Of a stretch of 64,000 nt of DNA, positions 28,315 to 36,301 are shown piece by piece; position 1 is the first letter of the stretch, and each line of letters begins with the position of its first letter. The notes under the pieces were generated by a model. It did not search any database and was not told where the DNA came from. It saw only the letters and a program-made list of their open reading frames with translations. The stretch spans positions 186,001 to 250,000 of the forward strand of contig NZ_SCNV01000004.1 of NCBI RefSeq assembly GCF_005503145.1. Direction: 5' to 3'. The DNA is from Burkholderia sp. 4M9327F10. Lineage in GTDB: Bacteria; Pseudomonadota; Gammaproteobacteria; Burkholderiales; Burkholderiaceae. Position numbers and translations under genes: made by a program.

Positions 28315-28647
28315 TTACTGCTTGCAGCGAACCACCATTGAGCGGTTCTTCACGTTGGCGCCGAACACACCGCCGATCGAACCGCCGGAGGTGGCGCCGT
28401 TGTCGACGTCCTTCGTGATCACCTCGTAGCCGTATGCACCGCAGACTTCACCGGCGCGCTTGTAACATTCGGCCCAGCTTTCGCTGGCGTCGCTACCGCT
28501 GCAATTGATCGCAAAGCCGGTATCGCCGTTAGGCAGGTAGGTCATTTTGGTCGAGCTGGCGCAGCCGCCGAGGCTCGCGAGCGCCACTGCGGCGAGGCCC
28601 GCCGCTATTGCCATGGCAGCGGCGTCTGGGGTCCGTCCACATTTCAT
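28315..28647 (-). CDS. lipoprotein of unknown function
   Basis: 110 residues from MKCGRTPDAAAMAIAA with GAGGAG upstream; the longer frame from 28758 is rejected. Lipobox LGGC at residues ~26-29 (VALASLGGCASS). The mature part has three further Cys (FAINCSGSD, WAECYKRAGEVCGAYGY) and one near the C-terminus (MVVRCKQ), so two disulfides are possible. It lies downstream of the M23 lipoprotein gene on the same strand. Confidence 0.65.
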   Translation of the reverse strand: MKCGRTPDAAAMAIAAGLAAVALASLGGCASSTKMTYLPNGDTGFAINCSGSDASESWAECYKRAGEVCGAYGYEVITKDVDNGATSGGSIGGVFGANVKNRSMVVRCKQ

Positions 28648-28758
28648 CGGAGGCTCCTCACGGATTGGGGGCGGACACGGCCAGGCGGCGCCGTGTCCGG
28701 TTTCAGATGGAGCGTCGCGCGAAACCGGAGTTTTCGCACAGACTGCCATCACCCGCAA

Positions 28759-29466
28759 TTAACGTGCCGGTAGCGCGCGCGACGGATCGATCGAGCGGCC
28801 CTGGTAGCGCAACTCGAAGTGAAGCATGACGCGGTCCGTATCGGTGTCACCCATTTCGGCGATCTTCATGCCTTGGGTGACAGTCTGGCCTTCTTTAACC
28901 AGCAGCACCCGGTTGTGCGCGTACGCAGTCAGATAGTCGGCGTTGTGCTTGAGGATCAGCAGATTGCCGTAGCCGCGCAGGCCATTGCCGGCATACACCA
29001 CCGTGCCGGCTGCGGCGGCCACCACGGGCGTGCCTGCGCTCGCGGCGATATCGATGCCTTTTGAATTCGAGCCGTCGAAGCGGCGGATCACCGTGCCGTC
29101 GGCGGGCCAGACGAGTGAGATCGATGATGCCGGCGCAGCACTCGGCGCCGAGTCGTCCGGCGTGCTGCGCGGCACCGGCGCGACGGCCGGGCCGCCGCCG
29201 CGGCTGCTGCGCTCGGCGCCGCCTGCCGACGCTGTCACGGGGGCCGAATTGCCGGGCGGCGCGACGCGCAGCACCTGACCGACCTCGATGCTGTTCGGAT
29301 TCGACAGGTTGTTCCAGCGCACGATGTTCTGGACCGACTGCCGGTTGCTGCGGGCAATCTTCGACAAGGTGTCGCCCCGTTCGACGCGATAGAACCCCGG
29401 ACCCACAGGCGCAGACCCGCATGCGGCGAGCACTACCAACAACGACACGCACACGAGCCGTTTCAT
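28759..29466 (-). CDS. NlpD/EnvC-like lipoprotein with LysM and M23 peptidase domains
   Basis: About 235 residues from MKRLVCVSLLVVLAACG (lipobox LAAC); upstream starts at 29484 and 29496 are possible. Residues ~25-70 are a LysM peptidoglycan-binding motif (YRVERGDTLSKIARSNRQSV), then a Ser/Pro linker, then an M23 domain from ~118 (VWPADGTVIRRFDGSNSKGI). The M23 metal ligands appear changed: the HxxxD site reads SNSKGIDIAA and the HxH reads TAYAHN, with MLHFELRYQG later. This resembles NlpD, which activates amidases rather than cutting peptidoglycan. It is a divergent copy compared with nlpD located by surE/rpoS. Confidence 0.8.
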   Translation of the reverse strand: MKRLVCVSLLVVLAACGSAPVGPGFYRVERGDTLSKIARSNRQSVQNIVRWNNLSNPNSIEVGQVLRVAPPGNSAPVTASAGGAERSSRGGGPAVAPVPRSTPDDSAPSAAPASSISLVWPADGTVIRRFDGSNSKGIDIAASAGTPVVAAAAGTVVYAGNGLRGYGNLLILKHNADYLTAYAHNRVLLVKEGQTVTQGMKIAEMGDTDTDRVMLHFELRYQGRSIDPSRALPAR

Positions 29467-29675
29467 TCTTCTTGTTCCCAACATTGGACCTCGCAAAGCA
29501 CTGCTGCGCGCCGATCCTGATCACGCAGCAGATTGGCAAAAAAACGTCCGATTCTAACGGTTTTGCAGCGCAGCACTCGAAACAGGACCGCGCCGCGTGA
29601 ACTGCACGGGGCGCGCCACGCGCCACGAGCCGCGTCGCGCCGCGGCTTGCGCGGGCGGCTCGTGGCGGCGACGGA

Positions 29676-30599
29676 TCAGCGCAGCGCGGCGACGGCGATG
29701 CGCAACGCAGCGGTCTCGGTCCGGCCCGGTTCGAGCCAGCGCAGGCCAAGGCCGTTGTGGATCGCGTCGGGCAGCCCGAGCCAGGGTTCGACGCAGTAGA
29801 AATCCGACTCAGGCGCCTCGGTCCATGTCGTCACGGCGTACCAGGGCACCGAGCCGGGCCGATCCAGGTCGAGTGTGATCGAGCGGTTCAGACCGGGCGC
29901 GATCAGGCGGACCGGACTGTTCTGCGCATCCGCGCTATCGGTTAAGCAGTGGAAGCAATCGAGAATGCGTGCCTCATCGAGCGTGTAGCGCGCCGCGCTA
30001 GGCTCGGCGGCGCTGATCGAGCCGTCGGCCTGCTGATACCGGCCCTCGGTGGGCGGCAACTCCAGCACGGTTTGGCCGCGCTGTGTGTGCGGCAGCGAGA
30101 AGTAGAAGTGATGGCCGGCGTAGTAGGGCAGCGCCGCCGTCCCGGTGTTGGCGGTGGTGAGTTCTACGTCGAGCGTGTGGTCGTCTACGAGCCGGTAGAC
30201 GGCCTCGAAGCGAAAACCGAACGGGTAGAGGCTACGGGTGGCCTCGCTATCGGTAAGCGTCATGCGGACCGTCGGGCCACCTGCAGCGGGCTCGACGCTG
30301 GCCGCAAACGCCAGGTCGCGGGCAAAGCCGTGCATTGGCAGGTCGCGCACGGTGCCGGCGGCGTCGCGCCAGCGGCCAATCTGGCCGTCGACGCGGTGGC
30401 GCCCGAGAAACGGAAACAGCAGCGGATTGCCGCCGCGGATTTTTGCCGGATGGCTCCAGTCGGCGACCTCGGGCCAGTAGATGACCGGCTGGCCGTCGAT
30501 ATGCCACGACAGCAGACGCCCGCCGGCTTGCGGGGCGAAGCGCAGCAGCGAAGCGCCGTGAGTAATTTCGATGATGTCCTGATGCTGGAATTGGGCCAT
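29676..30599 (-). CDS. aldose 1-epimerase family protein
   Basis: 307 residues. Galactose-mutarotase-like beta-sandwich: IIEITHGASLLRFAPQAGGR, NPLLFPFLGRHRVDGQ, DLPMHGFARDLAF (conserved His) and PYYAGHHFYFSLP (conserved His), with a late Glu in FYCVEPWLGLPDAIHNGLG. These fit the YeaD/GalM-like epimerases acting on hexoses or hexose phosphates. It stands alone between unrelated genes; substrate unknown. Confidence 0.85.
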   Translation of the reverse strand: MAQFQHQDIIEITHGASLLRFAPQAGGRLLSWHIDGQPVIYWPEVADWSHPAKIRGGNPLLFPFLGRHRVDGQIGRWRDAAGTVRDLPMHGFARDLAFAASVEPAAGGPTVRMTLTDSEATRSLYPFGFRFEAVYRLVDDHTLDVELTTANTGTAALPYYAGHHFYFSLPHTQRGQTVLELPPTEGRYQQADGSISAAEPSAARYTLDEARILDCFHCLTDSADAQNSPVRLIAPGLNRSITLDLDRPGSVPWYAVTTWTEAPESDFYCVEPWLGLPDAIHNGLGLRWLEPGRTETAALRIAVAALR

Positions 30600-30802
30600 G
30601 GTGGACGTCTGGTGGGTAGCGGTTCAGTCAAAGGGTTTCGCGCTCCGCGCAGCGGTGGCGCGAGGCCGATTTTGCGCTGCTTTGGCCTACGGGGAAACCC
30701 TTCCCGGGCAATTACGGGTTCGCGCGACCGGTAAGCTTGACGATAATCGCCGAACTGCCCGGTCAATCCAGCCGCCGGGCGCGACTGGATTCCGGAGGCG
30801 CA

Positions 30803-30889
30803 ATGGATCTCGCAATGGCAATGGGCATGGCCCTGTTCGGCATGTTTGCCGGCAGCACGGTGTATTTCTTCTACAAGCTCGACCGCTGA
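30803..30889 (+). CDS. 28-residue membrane protein
   Basis: ATG 30803 with GGAGG (30793-30797) at 5-base spacing and stop TGA 30887-30889. It reads MDLAMAMGMALFGMFAGSTV and ends YFFYKLDR: one helix and a short charged tail. The strong ribosome-binding site and tidy helix make it credible although it is below usual gene-calling length. Confidence 0.5.
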   Translation: MDLAMAMGMALFGMFAGSTVYFFYKLDR

Positions 30890-31110
30890 GCGCTCACGTC
30901 TGCTCACGTCTGGATACCGTGCCGCACGGCTCGCGGCAAACCGGACGCACCCCGTTTTCTCTCCTCGCACCGGCTGGCCGCCCGGGCGGCTTCCAGCGGC
31001 CCCTGCATGGGCAGCCCGCAAACGACGCATCGAATGGATTGCAGTGGCGTAACAACCGTTTCGAGTTGTGACGCAACGCGTCAAAATTTTCCCAAATGCG
31101 GTTCAAAAGC
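30890..31110. other. gap with no gene seen
   Basis: No ORF with a plausible start or composition lies between the 28-residue ORF and the uppP promoter. The stretch becomes AT-rich toward 31070-31100, as expected just upstream of a promoter. Confidence 0.6.
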
Positions 31111-31139
31111 TTGGCGCTGACATAGCGGCCAGGCATAAT
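31111..31139 (+). promoter_or_regulatory. probable sigma-70 promoter of uppP
   Basis: TTGGCG (31111-31116), 17-base spacer, CATAAT (31134-31139). The predicted start near 31146 leaves a ~70-base leader to the GTG at 31217. Confidence 0.6.
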
Positions 31140-31216
31140 CGGTGCGCTTCCAGGCGCCGGTTCCTGTGGTCCGGCGTGCTCCTCCTCGATTGCTTATTCA
31201 TAAAAAGGACCGCCGC

Positions 31217-32047
31217 GTGAGCTTGTCGTTTCTGATTTTTCTGAGCGTGCTGCAGGGCGTCACGGAACTGTTTCCGGTCAGCAGCCTGGGTCATACGCTG
31301 CTCGTGCCGGCGCTGTTCGGCATGCATATCGACGCCCATGCGCCGCAACTACTGCCGTTCCTCGTCGCGCTGCACCTGGGCACCGCGCTTGCGCTGCTGT
31401 GGTACTTCCGCGCTCGCTGGGTCGCGCTGATCAGCGGCTTTTTCGCCTCGCTCGGCGGGCGCCGTAACGACGATGGACACATGATGTGGGCGTTGATCAT
31501 CGGCACGATTCCGGCCGGGCTAGTCGGCCTCGTGCTCGAAAAGCGCCTCGAGCGGTTGTTCCACGATCTGCGCATCGTGGCGCTCGCACTGATCGTCAAT
31601 GGGGTGCTGCTGTGGCTCGGCGACCGTCTGCAGCGTTCACGCGCGCATCAGCAGCCGGAAAAGCTGACGTTCCGTCAGGCGTTTTTTGTCGGCCTGGCGC
31701 AGATCGGCGCGCTGATTCCAGGCTTTTCGCGCAGCGGTCTGACGATGATCGCCGGCAATGCCGCGGGGCTGACGGCGGAGAAGGCGGCGGAATTCTCGTT
31801 TCTGCTCGGCACGCCGATCATTTTCGCTGCAGGCGTGCTTGAGCTGCCGAAGCTGTTTCACGCACCGGGTCAGCTTGGCGACGCGTTGCTGGGCGGCGTG
31901 TTGACGGCTATCGCGGCTTATCTGAGCGTGCGTTTCCTGATGCGCTATTTTGAAGGCCGCGGGCGCCTCGCGAGTTTCGGCGTGTACTGCGTGATCGCCG
32001 GGATCGTGTGTCTCGGCTGGTTCATGCTGCACGCACAGCCCGTCTGA
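31217..32047 (+). CDS. uppP: undecaprenyl-diphosphatase UppP (BacA)
   Basis: 276 residues from GTG 31217 ([20 protein letters not shown]), matching the E. coli length of 273; AAAAAGGAC lies just upstream. UppP recycles the lipid carrier undecaprenyl diphosphate for cell-wall synthesis. The catalytic motifs are present: the Glu-rich [20 protein letters not shown] and the PGFSRSG loop ([17 protein letters not shown]), within about eight membrane helices. Both active-site Glu and Arg positions are intact. Confidence 0.95.
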   Translation: MSLSFLIFLSVLQGVTELFPVSSLGHTLLVPALFGMHIDAHAPQLLPFLVALHLGTALALLWYFRARWVALISGFFASLGGRRNDDGHMMWALIIGTIPAGLVGLVLEKRLERLFHDLRIVALALIVNGVLLWLGDRLQRSRAHQQPEKLTFRQAFFVGLAQIGALIPGFSRSGLTMIAGNAAGLTAEKAAEFSFLLGTPIIFAAGVLELPKLFHAPGQLGDALLGGVLTAIAAYLSVRFLMRYFEGRGRLASFGVYCVIAGIVCLGWFMLHAQPV

Positions 32048-32295
32048 GCGCGCCGCGCCAGGGGCGGCATCATGTCAGTCCGCGCCTGGCGGCACGCCAG
32101 GTTCGGTTATAATCCGGCCCCTGCCTTGCCTGTAACGTTCGTTGCGCGGGCGTGATCGGGCCGGTCGGTTAAAATTCCAGTTTCGCCTCCCGATAGTTCG
32201 ACAGATGGAACACGGGTCCGCTAAAAACCTGAAATCAGGGTGTTCACCACAGGTGATGTGAGCCGCACGTTAAGCTAACATCACTGCGCATCATG

Positions 32296-32372
32296 GCGGC
32301 AGTAGCTCAGCTGGATAGAGCATCGGCCTTCTAAGCCGAGGGGCGGGGGTTCGAGTCCCTCCTGCCGCGCCA
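32296..32372 (+). tRNA. tRNA-Arg (anticodon TCT)
   Basis: 77 bases with CCA. Acceptor GCGGCAG/CTGCCGC, discriminator G, D arm AGCTCAGCTGGATAGAGC, anticodon stem CGGCC/GGCCG-type pairing around CTTCTAA (TCT at 32330-32332), T arm GGGGGTTCGAGTCCCTC. The 248 bases upstream (32048-32295) contain no gene; GTTATAAT near 32105 is a possible -10. The 3' half overlaps a LysR gene on the other strand. Confidence 0.95.
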
Positions 32373-33263
32373 GTTTGACAGATGTTCAACAGCGTAATCG
32401 ATAAACGAGCGCGTCTTCGTTGGCAGATATTGACGGTTCGGATAGACAAGCGAAACCTTGAATTCGTCGCCTTCAATGGAATAGGCCGGCAGGACCCGTT
32501 TCAGCGTACCGTCTTCGAGATCGCCGGCCGCCATAACCGACGGCAGCATGGCGATGCCCATGCCCGCAAGCGCGGCAAACCGCACCATCATGGCGCTGTT
32601 GACCACGTAGACGGGTTGGAGCCTTACCACTTCGGAACCCGCAGGGCCCGTGAAATGCCACCTCGAACCATGTTGTTCGCGCGACAGGCCAATGAGCGCA
32701 TGTTGAGCGAGTTGCTCCAGGTTGACGGGCGCTTCATGATCGGCGAGGTATCCGGGGGCCGCGCACAGCACCATGGAATGGGTGGCAAGCGATTGCGCAA
32801 CCATTTCGTTGCCCGGGTTCGCCAAGCCGCTAATGAGCCCGACGTCGTAGCCGACCTCGAACCGCTCCACAGGGTCCTCGATCAGCGTCAGAATGATGTT
32901 GACGCGCGGATGAAGCCGCCGGAAGCCGTCCAGCAGGGGCGTCAACGATGTCAAGGCAAGAGTGCTGGATGCGATAAGCCTGAGTGTTCCGCCCGGTTCC
33001 GCGCTTGCGTCTACAACTGAGCGGTCCAGACGGTCAAGTTCCCCGAGCAGATAGCGGCAGCTAGCCAGATAGTGCGATCCCACCTTGGTGAGCGCCACAT
33101 TGCGGGTGTTGCGATCGAGAAGCCGAGTGTGCAGGTGGTCCTCGAGCGCAGCGATTAGCCGGGTGATTAGCGCGTTGGATACATTGAGTTGCCGTGCTGC
33201 GCCGCGGAAGCTGCCAAGTTCAGCCACACTGACAAACACGCGTATTGCAAGGATCTGGTTCAT
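32331..33263 (-). CDS. LysR-family transcriptional regulator running into tRNA-Arg
   Basis: 310 residues from MNQILAIRVFVSVAELGSFR with AAGGA 6 bases upstream. N-terminal winged HTH (~1-60; GAARQLNVSNALITRLIAAL), then the LysR effector-binding domain. A normal family protein would end near SFIDYAVEHLSN; here a 14-residue tail (WRGRRDSNPRPSA) is the antisense of the tRNA-Arg 3' half, and the TAG stop overlaps the anticodon. The native end was therefore probably lost or replaced at the tRNA junction. It lies downstream of the catabolic operon on the same strand and may regulate it. Confidence 0.85.
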   Translation of the reverse strand: MNQILAIRVFVSVAELGSFRGAARQLNVSNALITRLIAALEDHLHTRLLDRNTRNVALTKVGSHYLASCRYLLGELDRLDRSVVDASAEPGGTLRLIASSTLALTSLTPLLDGFRRLHPRVNIILTLIEDPVERFEVGYDVGLISGLANPGNEMVAQSLATHSMVLCAAPGYLADHEAPVNLEQLAQHALIGLSREQHGSRWHFTGPAGSEVVRLQPVYVVNSAMMVRFAALAGMGIAMLPSVMAAGDLEDGTLKRVLPAYSIEGDEFKVSLVYPNRQYLPTKTRSFIDYAVEHLSNWRGRRDSNPRPSA

Positions 33264-33330
33264 TGGCATTCCTTAGTAATCCGCGGCCTTGACCGGATGG
33301 CATTCCACGAGGTCTGCCGGTGTCCCCGGT

Positions 33331-34155
33331 TTATTGCAGATTCCCGGCCACAGCAATGGTTTGACCGGTAATGTAGTTCGACTCGGGCGAACAGAACAGA
33401 TACACGCCACCGGCTGCCTCTTCCGGTGTGCCGCCTCGCCCAAGCGGATTGCGCTGCGCGTGTGTCTTTAGCATTTCAGGGTTCAGACCCACACGAATAT
33501 CACGCCCCTCGATCTTCACCGTCGCACCCGCATTGGCGTCTGCCGAAGTCATACGCGTATGAATCAGGCCGAACGCCACGCAGTTCACGTTGACGTTCAA
33601 GCGCCCCCATTCGCGGGCCATGGCGCGCGTCATGCCGATCACACCAGCCTTCGCCGACGAGTAGTTGATCTGGCCGGCGTTGCCGTTCAACGCCGAGACC
33701 GACGAGATATTGACGATCTTGCGATAAATCTCGCGGCCGGCTTCCTTGTCGGCGGCATGAAGCGCCTTGACGTGTGGGTAGGCCGCGCGCAGGATGCGAA
33801 ACGGTGCCGTCATATGACAGTCGATGATTGCGTACCACTGCTCGTCGGTCATCTTCTGCACCACGTCGTCCCACGTGTAGCCCGCATTGTTGACGATGAT
33901 GTCAATGCCTCGATACGTGCTCATTGCCGTATTGATAAAGCGCTCGGCGAAGTCCGGTGCGCTGACGTTGCCGACGCATGCCACGGCGTCGACGCCCATC
34001 TTCTGCAAGGCTTCAACCGTCTCGTGGGCAGGCTCGGCGTCCAGATCGTTGATCACCAGGCGCGCGCCCTCGCTAGCGAACTTCTCGGCGATTGCACGGC
34101 CAATCCCTCGTCCTGAGCCTGTGACCAGCGCGACTTTCCCGTCCAGCTTTCCCAT
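33331..34155 (-). CDS. SDR dehydrogenase, probable 3-hydroxyacyl-CoA dehydrogenase
   Basis: 274 residues from MGKLDGKVALVTGSGRGIGR with AAGGAGAG upstream. Asp in LVINDLDAE suggests NAD+. NNAGYTW, Ser in VNISSVSALNGNAG and YSSAK complete the SDR active site; the C-terminal PLGRGGTPEEAAGGVYLFCS is FabG-like. Its place after hydratase and thiolase genes suggests oxidation of a (3R)-hydroxyacyl-CoA, as the SDR half of MFE-2 does. The insertion around residues 205-235 (TSADANAGATVKIEGRDIRV) is seen in SDRs of branched/aromatic acid clusters; substrate unproven. Confidence 0.8.
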   Translation of the reverse strand: MGKLDGKVALVTGSGRGIGRAIAEKFASEGARLVINDLDAEPAHETVEALQKMGVDAVACVGNVSAPDFAERFINTAMSTYRGIDIIVNNAGYTWDDVVQKMTDEQWYAIIDCHMTAPFRILRAAYPHVKALHAADKEAGREIYRKIVNISSVSALNGNAGQINYSSAKAGVIGMTRAMAREWGRLNVNVNCVAFGLIHTRMTSADANAGATVKIEGRDIRVGLNPEMLKTHAQRNPLGRGGTPEEAAGGVYLFCSPESNYITGQTIAVAGNLQ

Positions 34156-34181
34156 GTTTCTCTCTCCTTGATTGATTTGCA

Positions 34182-34598
34182 CTACAGAGCGATGACCGCA
34201 TCGCCAAGGACGCGTGGTTCGCCGTATTGATTGATGGTCCGAATTTCCAGTCTGACGCGTGGTTCACCATCCGCCTCGAATTTTTCGACCACGCGCCCGC
34301 TACAGGTAATCTGGTGACCCAGGTGAGTGATGCCGACAAAGCGCACGCCGAACTGGCGCAATTGCCGCTGGTCAACCCAAAGCGTCAGCAGACGGCCCAG
34401 GTACGCCATTGACAGCATGCCGTGCGCAAACACATCGGGCATGCCTGCGCGGCGCGCGAAGTCCAGGTCGATATGGACTGCGTTATGGTCGCCTGAAGCA
34501 CCGGCGAAGAGGGCCAGCGTCGTGCGGTTGATCGGGGCGAGTGTCAGTTCGGGAAGTGCGTCGCCCACCTGAATGTGCGCGAAGTTCAGTCTGCTCAT
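34182..34598 (-). CDS. MaoC-like hydratase subunit (catalytic)
   Basis: 138 residues, single hotdog domain. The (R)-hydratase motif is intact: FAGASGDHNAVHIDLDFARR with the Asp and His dyad, followed by FAHGMLSMAYLG. It would hydrate a 2-enoyl-CoA to the (3R)-hydroxyacyl-CoA. It is 14 bases from the next gene upstream (34613-35053), whose hotdog domain lacks the dyad, so the two probably form a heterodimer like HadA/HadB of mycobacteria. Confidence 0.85.
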   Translation of the reverse strand: MSRLNFAHIQVGDALPELTLAPINRTTLALFAGASGDHNAVHIDLDFARRAGMPDVFAHGMLSMAYLGRLLTLWVDQRQLRQFGVRFVGITHLGHQITCSGRVVEKFEADGEPRVRLEIRTINQYGEPRVLGDAVIAL

Positions 34599-34612
34599 AG
34601 GGGCTCTCCGGT

Positions 34613-35053
34613 TCAGCCGTTGCGGTGCACCAGCACGCTTCGCAGATCCGCCACATGCTCGCGGTTCTGGTTGGTCACACGGGTTTCGCGCACCACAAAA
34701 CTGAGCGCACCCCCCTTTTTGTCGTAGATGTCGGCAACATGGCTCTCAAAGCTCAGCGTATCGCCCGCATAGGCGAGCCGGTGATACGTGAACGATTGCT
34801 CGCCGTGCAGGATGCGCGCCACCTGGATGCCCATCTCATCGCGCCAGCTCTTGTCCGGCTGTTCGAATTCGAGCGAGAAGAGAAACGTGGGGGGCAAGGG
34901 CAGGGCGGGGTGGCCTGCGTCGCGTGCTGCCGCTTCGTCGAAATAGACCGGATTGGTTTCGGCCGTTGCCTTCGCAAAGAAGCGTAACTGTCCCGCCTCG
35001 GCTTTGGCGTGAAACGGTGGCAGCTTCTTGCCGATGAATTTCTTGTCGATCAT
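34613..35053 (-). CDS. MaoC N-terminal-type hotdog subunit (probably non-catalytic)
   Basis: 146 residues. FAKATAETNPVYFDEAAARD aligns to the hydratase motif, but Asp is Glu and the catalytic His is Tyr. The rest (LPPTFLFSLEFEQPD, HGEQSFTYHRLAYAGDTLSF, RETRVTNQNREHVADLRSVL) is typical of the FAS1-like dehydratase/MaoC N-terminal family. Such subunits bind acyl-CoA beside a catalytic partner, here the downstream 138-residue protein. Gaps of 14 bases on either side mark a tight operon. Confidence 0.8.
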   Translation of the reverse strand: MIDKKFIGKKLPPFHAKAEAGQLRFFAKATAETNPVYFDEAAARDAGHPALPLPPTFLFSLEFEQPDKSWRDEMGIQVARILHGEQSFTYHRLAYAGDTLSFESHVADIYDKKGGALSFVVRETRVTNQNREHVADLRSVLVHRNG

Positions 35054-35066
35054 CTCAAACCCTCCG

Positions 35067-36269
35067 TCAGAGCGTGGCGCGTTGCGCTGCCTTGTACACG
35101 GTCACGACACAAGCGCCTCCGAGACCAACGTTGTGCGCGAGCGCCACTTTTGCGCCTTCCACCTGGCGCTGTTCCGCCGTGCCGCGCAACTGCCGGGTCA
35201 TCTCATAACATTGAGCGAGACCGGTCGCGCCGAGCGGATGACCTTTGGATAGCAAGCCGCCCGATGGATTGACCACCCACTTGCCACCGTACGTGTTATG
35301 TCCGTCCTGGACGAGCCGTTCGCCTTCGCCTTCGCCGCACAGGCCAAGCCCTTCGTAGGTCAGCAACTCGTTTTGTGCGAAGCAGTCGTGCAACTCGATG
35401 ACGTCGATATCTTCGGGGCCCACGCCTGCCTGCTCATAGGCGAATTTCGCAGCCGAGCGCGTCATGTCGAAGCCGACTACGCGGATCATGTCTTTTGTGT
35501 CGTAGGTGCTGGGCTGATCGGTGGTCAATGCCTGGCCGGCGATCAGCACGTCGGTGCGCAGGCCGTGCTTGCGGGCGAACGCTTCCGACACGACAACGGC
35601 CGCCGCCGCGCCGCAGGTCGGCGGGCAGGCCATCAGACGGGTCAGCACGCCGTCCCACAGCATCGGTGCGGCCATCACGTCGTCTGTCGAGACAACGTTG
35701 CGGAACACAGCAAGCGGGTTGTGCGCAGCATGCCGGCTCGCCTTGGCGCGAATCTTCGCGAACGTCTCGAGCTTCGTGCCGTATTTCTTCATATGCGCCA
35801 TTCCCGCGCCGGCGAACTGGCGAATCGCGTTGCTCAAGCCTTCAGGACGCCCGACCAGTTCGTCTGTCATGTCGAGCGCACGTTCGAGAGCGCTGGCGCG
35901 GTCCGTCCACACTGACCTCAGCGCACCCGGTCCCATGAATTCGAAGCCCACCGCGAGCGCGCAGTCCACCGCGCCGCTTTGCACAGCCTGGCGCGCCAGA
36001 AACAGGGCCGACGAACCCGTCGCGCAGTTGTTATTGACGTTGATAACCGGAATGCCGGTCATTCCAACGCGATACAGCGCTTTCTGGCCGCACGTCGAAT
36101 CGCCATACACATAGCCGGCGTAAGCCTGCTGCACGTCGGCATAGTCGACCCCCGCATCGGCGAGCGCCTCGCGCACCGCGCTCGCACCCATTACGTCATA
36201 GGGCTCGCTAGTGCCAGGTTTCCTGAACGCAATCATGCCGACACCGGCGACGAAGACCTTGCGACTCAT
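35067..36269 (-). CDS. SCP-x-like thiolase (lipid-transfer protein family)
   Basis: 400 residues from MSRKVFVAGVGMIAFRKPG with AGGAAGGAG upstream. The nucleophilic Cys is in VNNNCATGSSALFLARQAVQ (~Cys82), with the C-terminal His in SKGHPLGATG. The 'QQAYAGYVYGDSTCGQ' region and IELHDCFAQNELLTYEGLGL are typical of the SCP-x/lipid-transfer thiolases rather than of FadA/PhaA. In that branch the closing Cys motif CxG is changed, and here it reads VGLGGACVVTVYK. These enzymes cleave 3-ketoacyl-CoAs with 2-methyl or sterol-type chains. Confidence 0.85.
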   Translation of the reverse strand: MSRKVFVAGVGMIAFRKPGTSEPYDVMGASAVREALADAGVDYADVQQAYAGYVYGDSTCGQKALYRVGMTGIPVINVNNNCATGSSALFLARQAVQSGAVDCALAVGFEFMGPGALRSVWTDRASALERALDMTDELVGRPEGLSNAIRQFAGAGMAHMKKYGTKLETFAKIRAKASRHAAHNPLAVFRNVVSTDDVMAAPMLWDGVLTRLMACPPTCGAAAAVVVSEAFARKHGLRTDVLIAGQALTTDQPSTYDTKDMIRVVGFDMTRSAAKFAYEQAGVGPEDIDVIELHDCFAQNELLTYEGLGLCGEGEGERLVQDGHNTYGGKWVVNPSGGLLSKGHPLGATGLAQCYEMTRQLRGTAEQRQVEGAKVALAHNVGLGGACVVTVYKAAQRATL

Positions 36270-36301
36270 GATGTTGCTCCTTCCTGATAGATAGTCGGAT
36301 T

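Noticed and set aside
32291..32476. 61-codon minus-strand ORF through tRNA-Arg
   Set aside because: It reads the antisense of the whole tRNA, a well-known source of false ORFs.
34613..35053. Possible frameshift or fusion of the two hotdog genes
   Set aside because: Each has its own start, stop and ribosome-binding region, and the 14-base gaps are regular operon spacing; the missing dyad is typical of the non-catalytic subunit.
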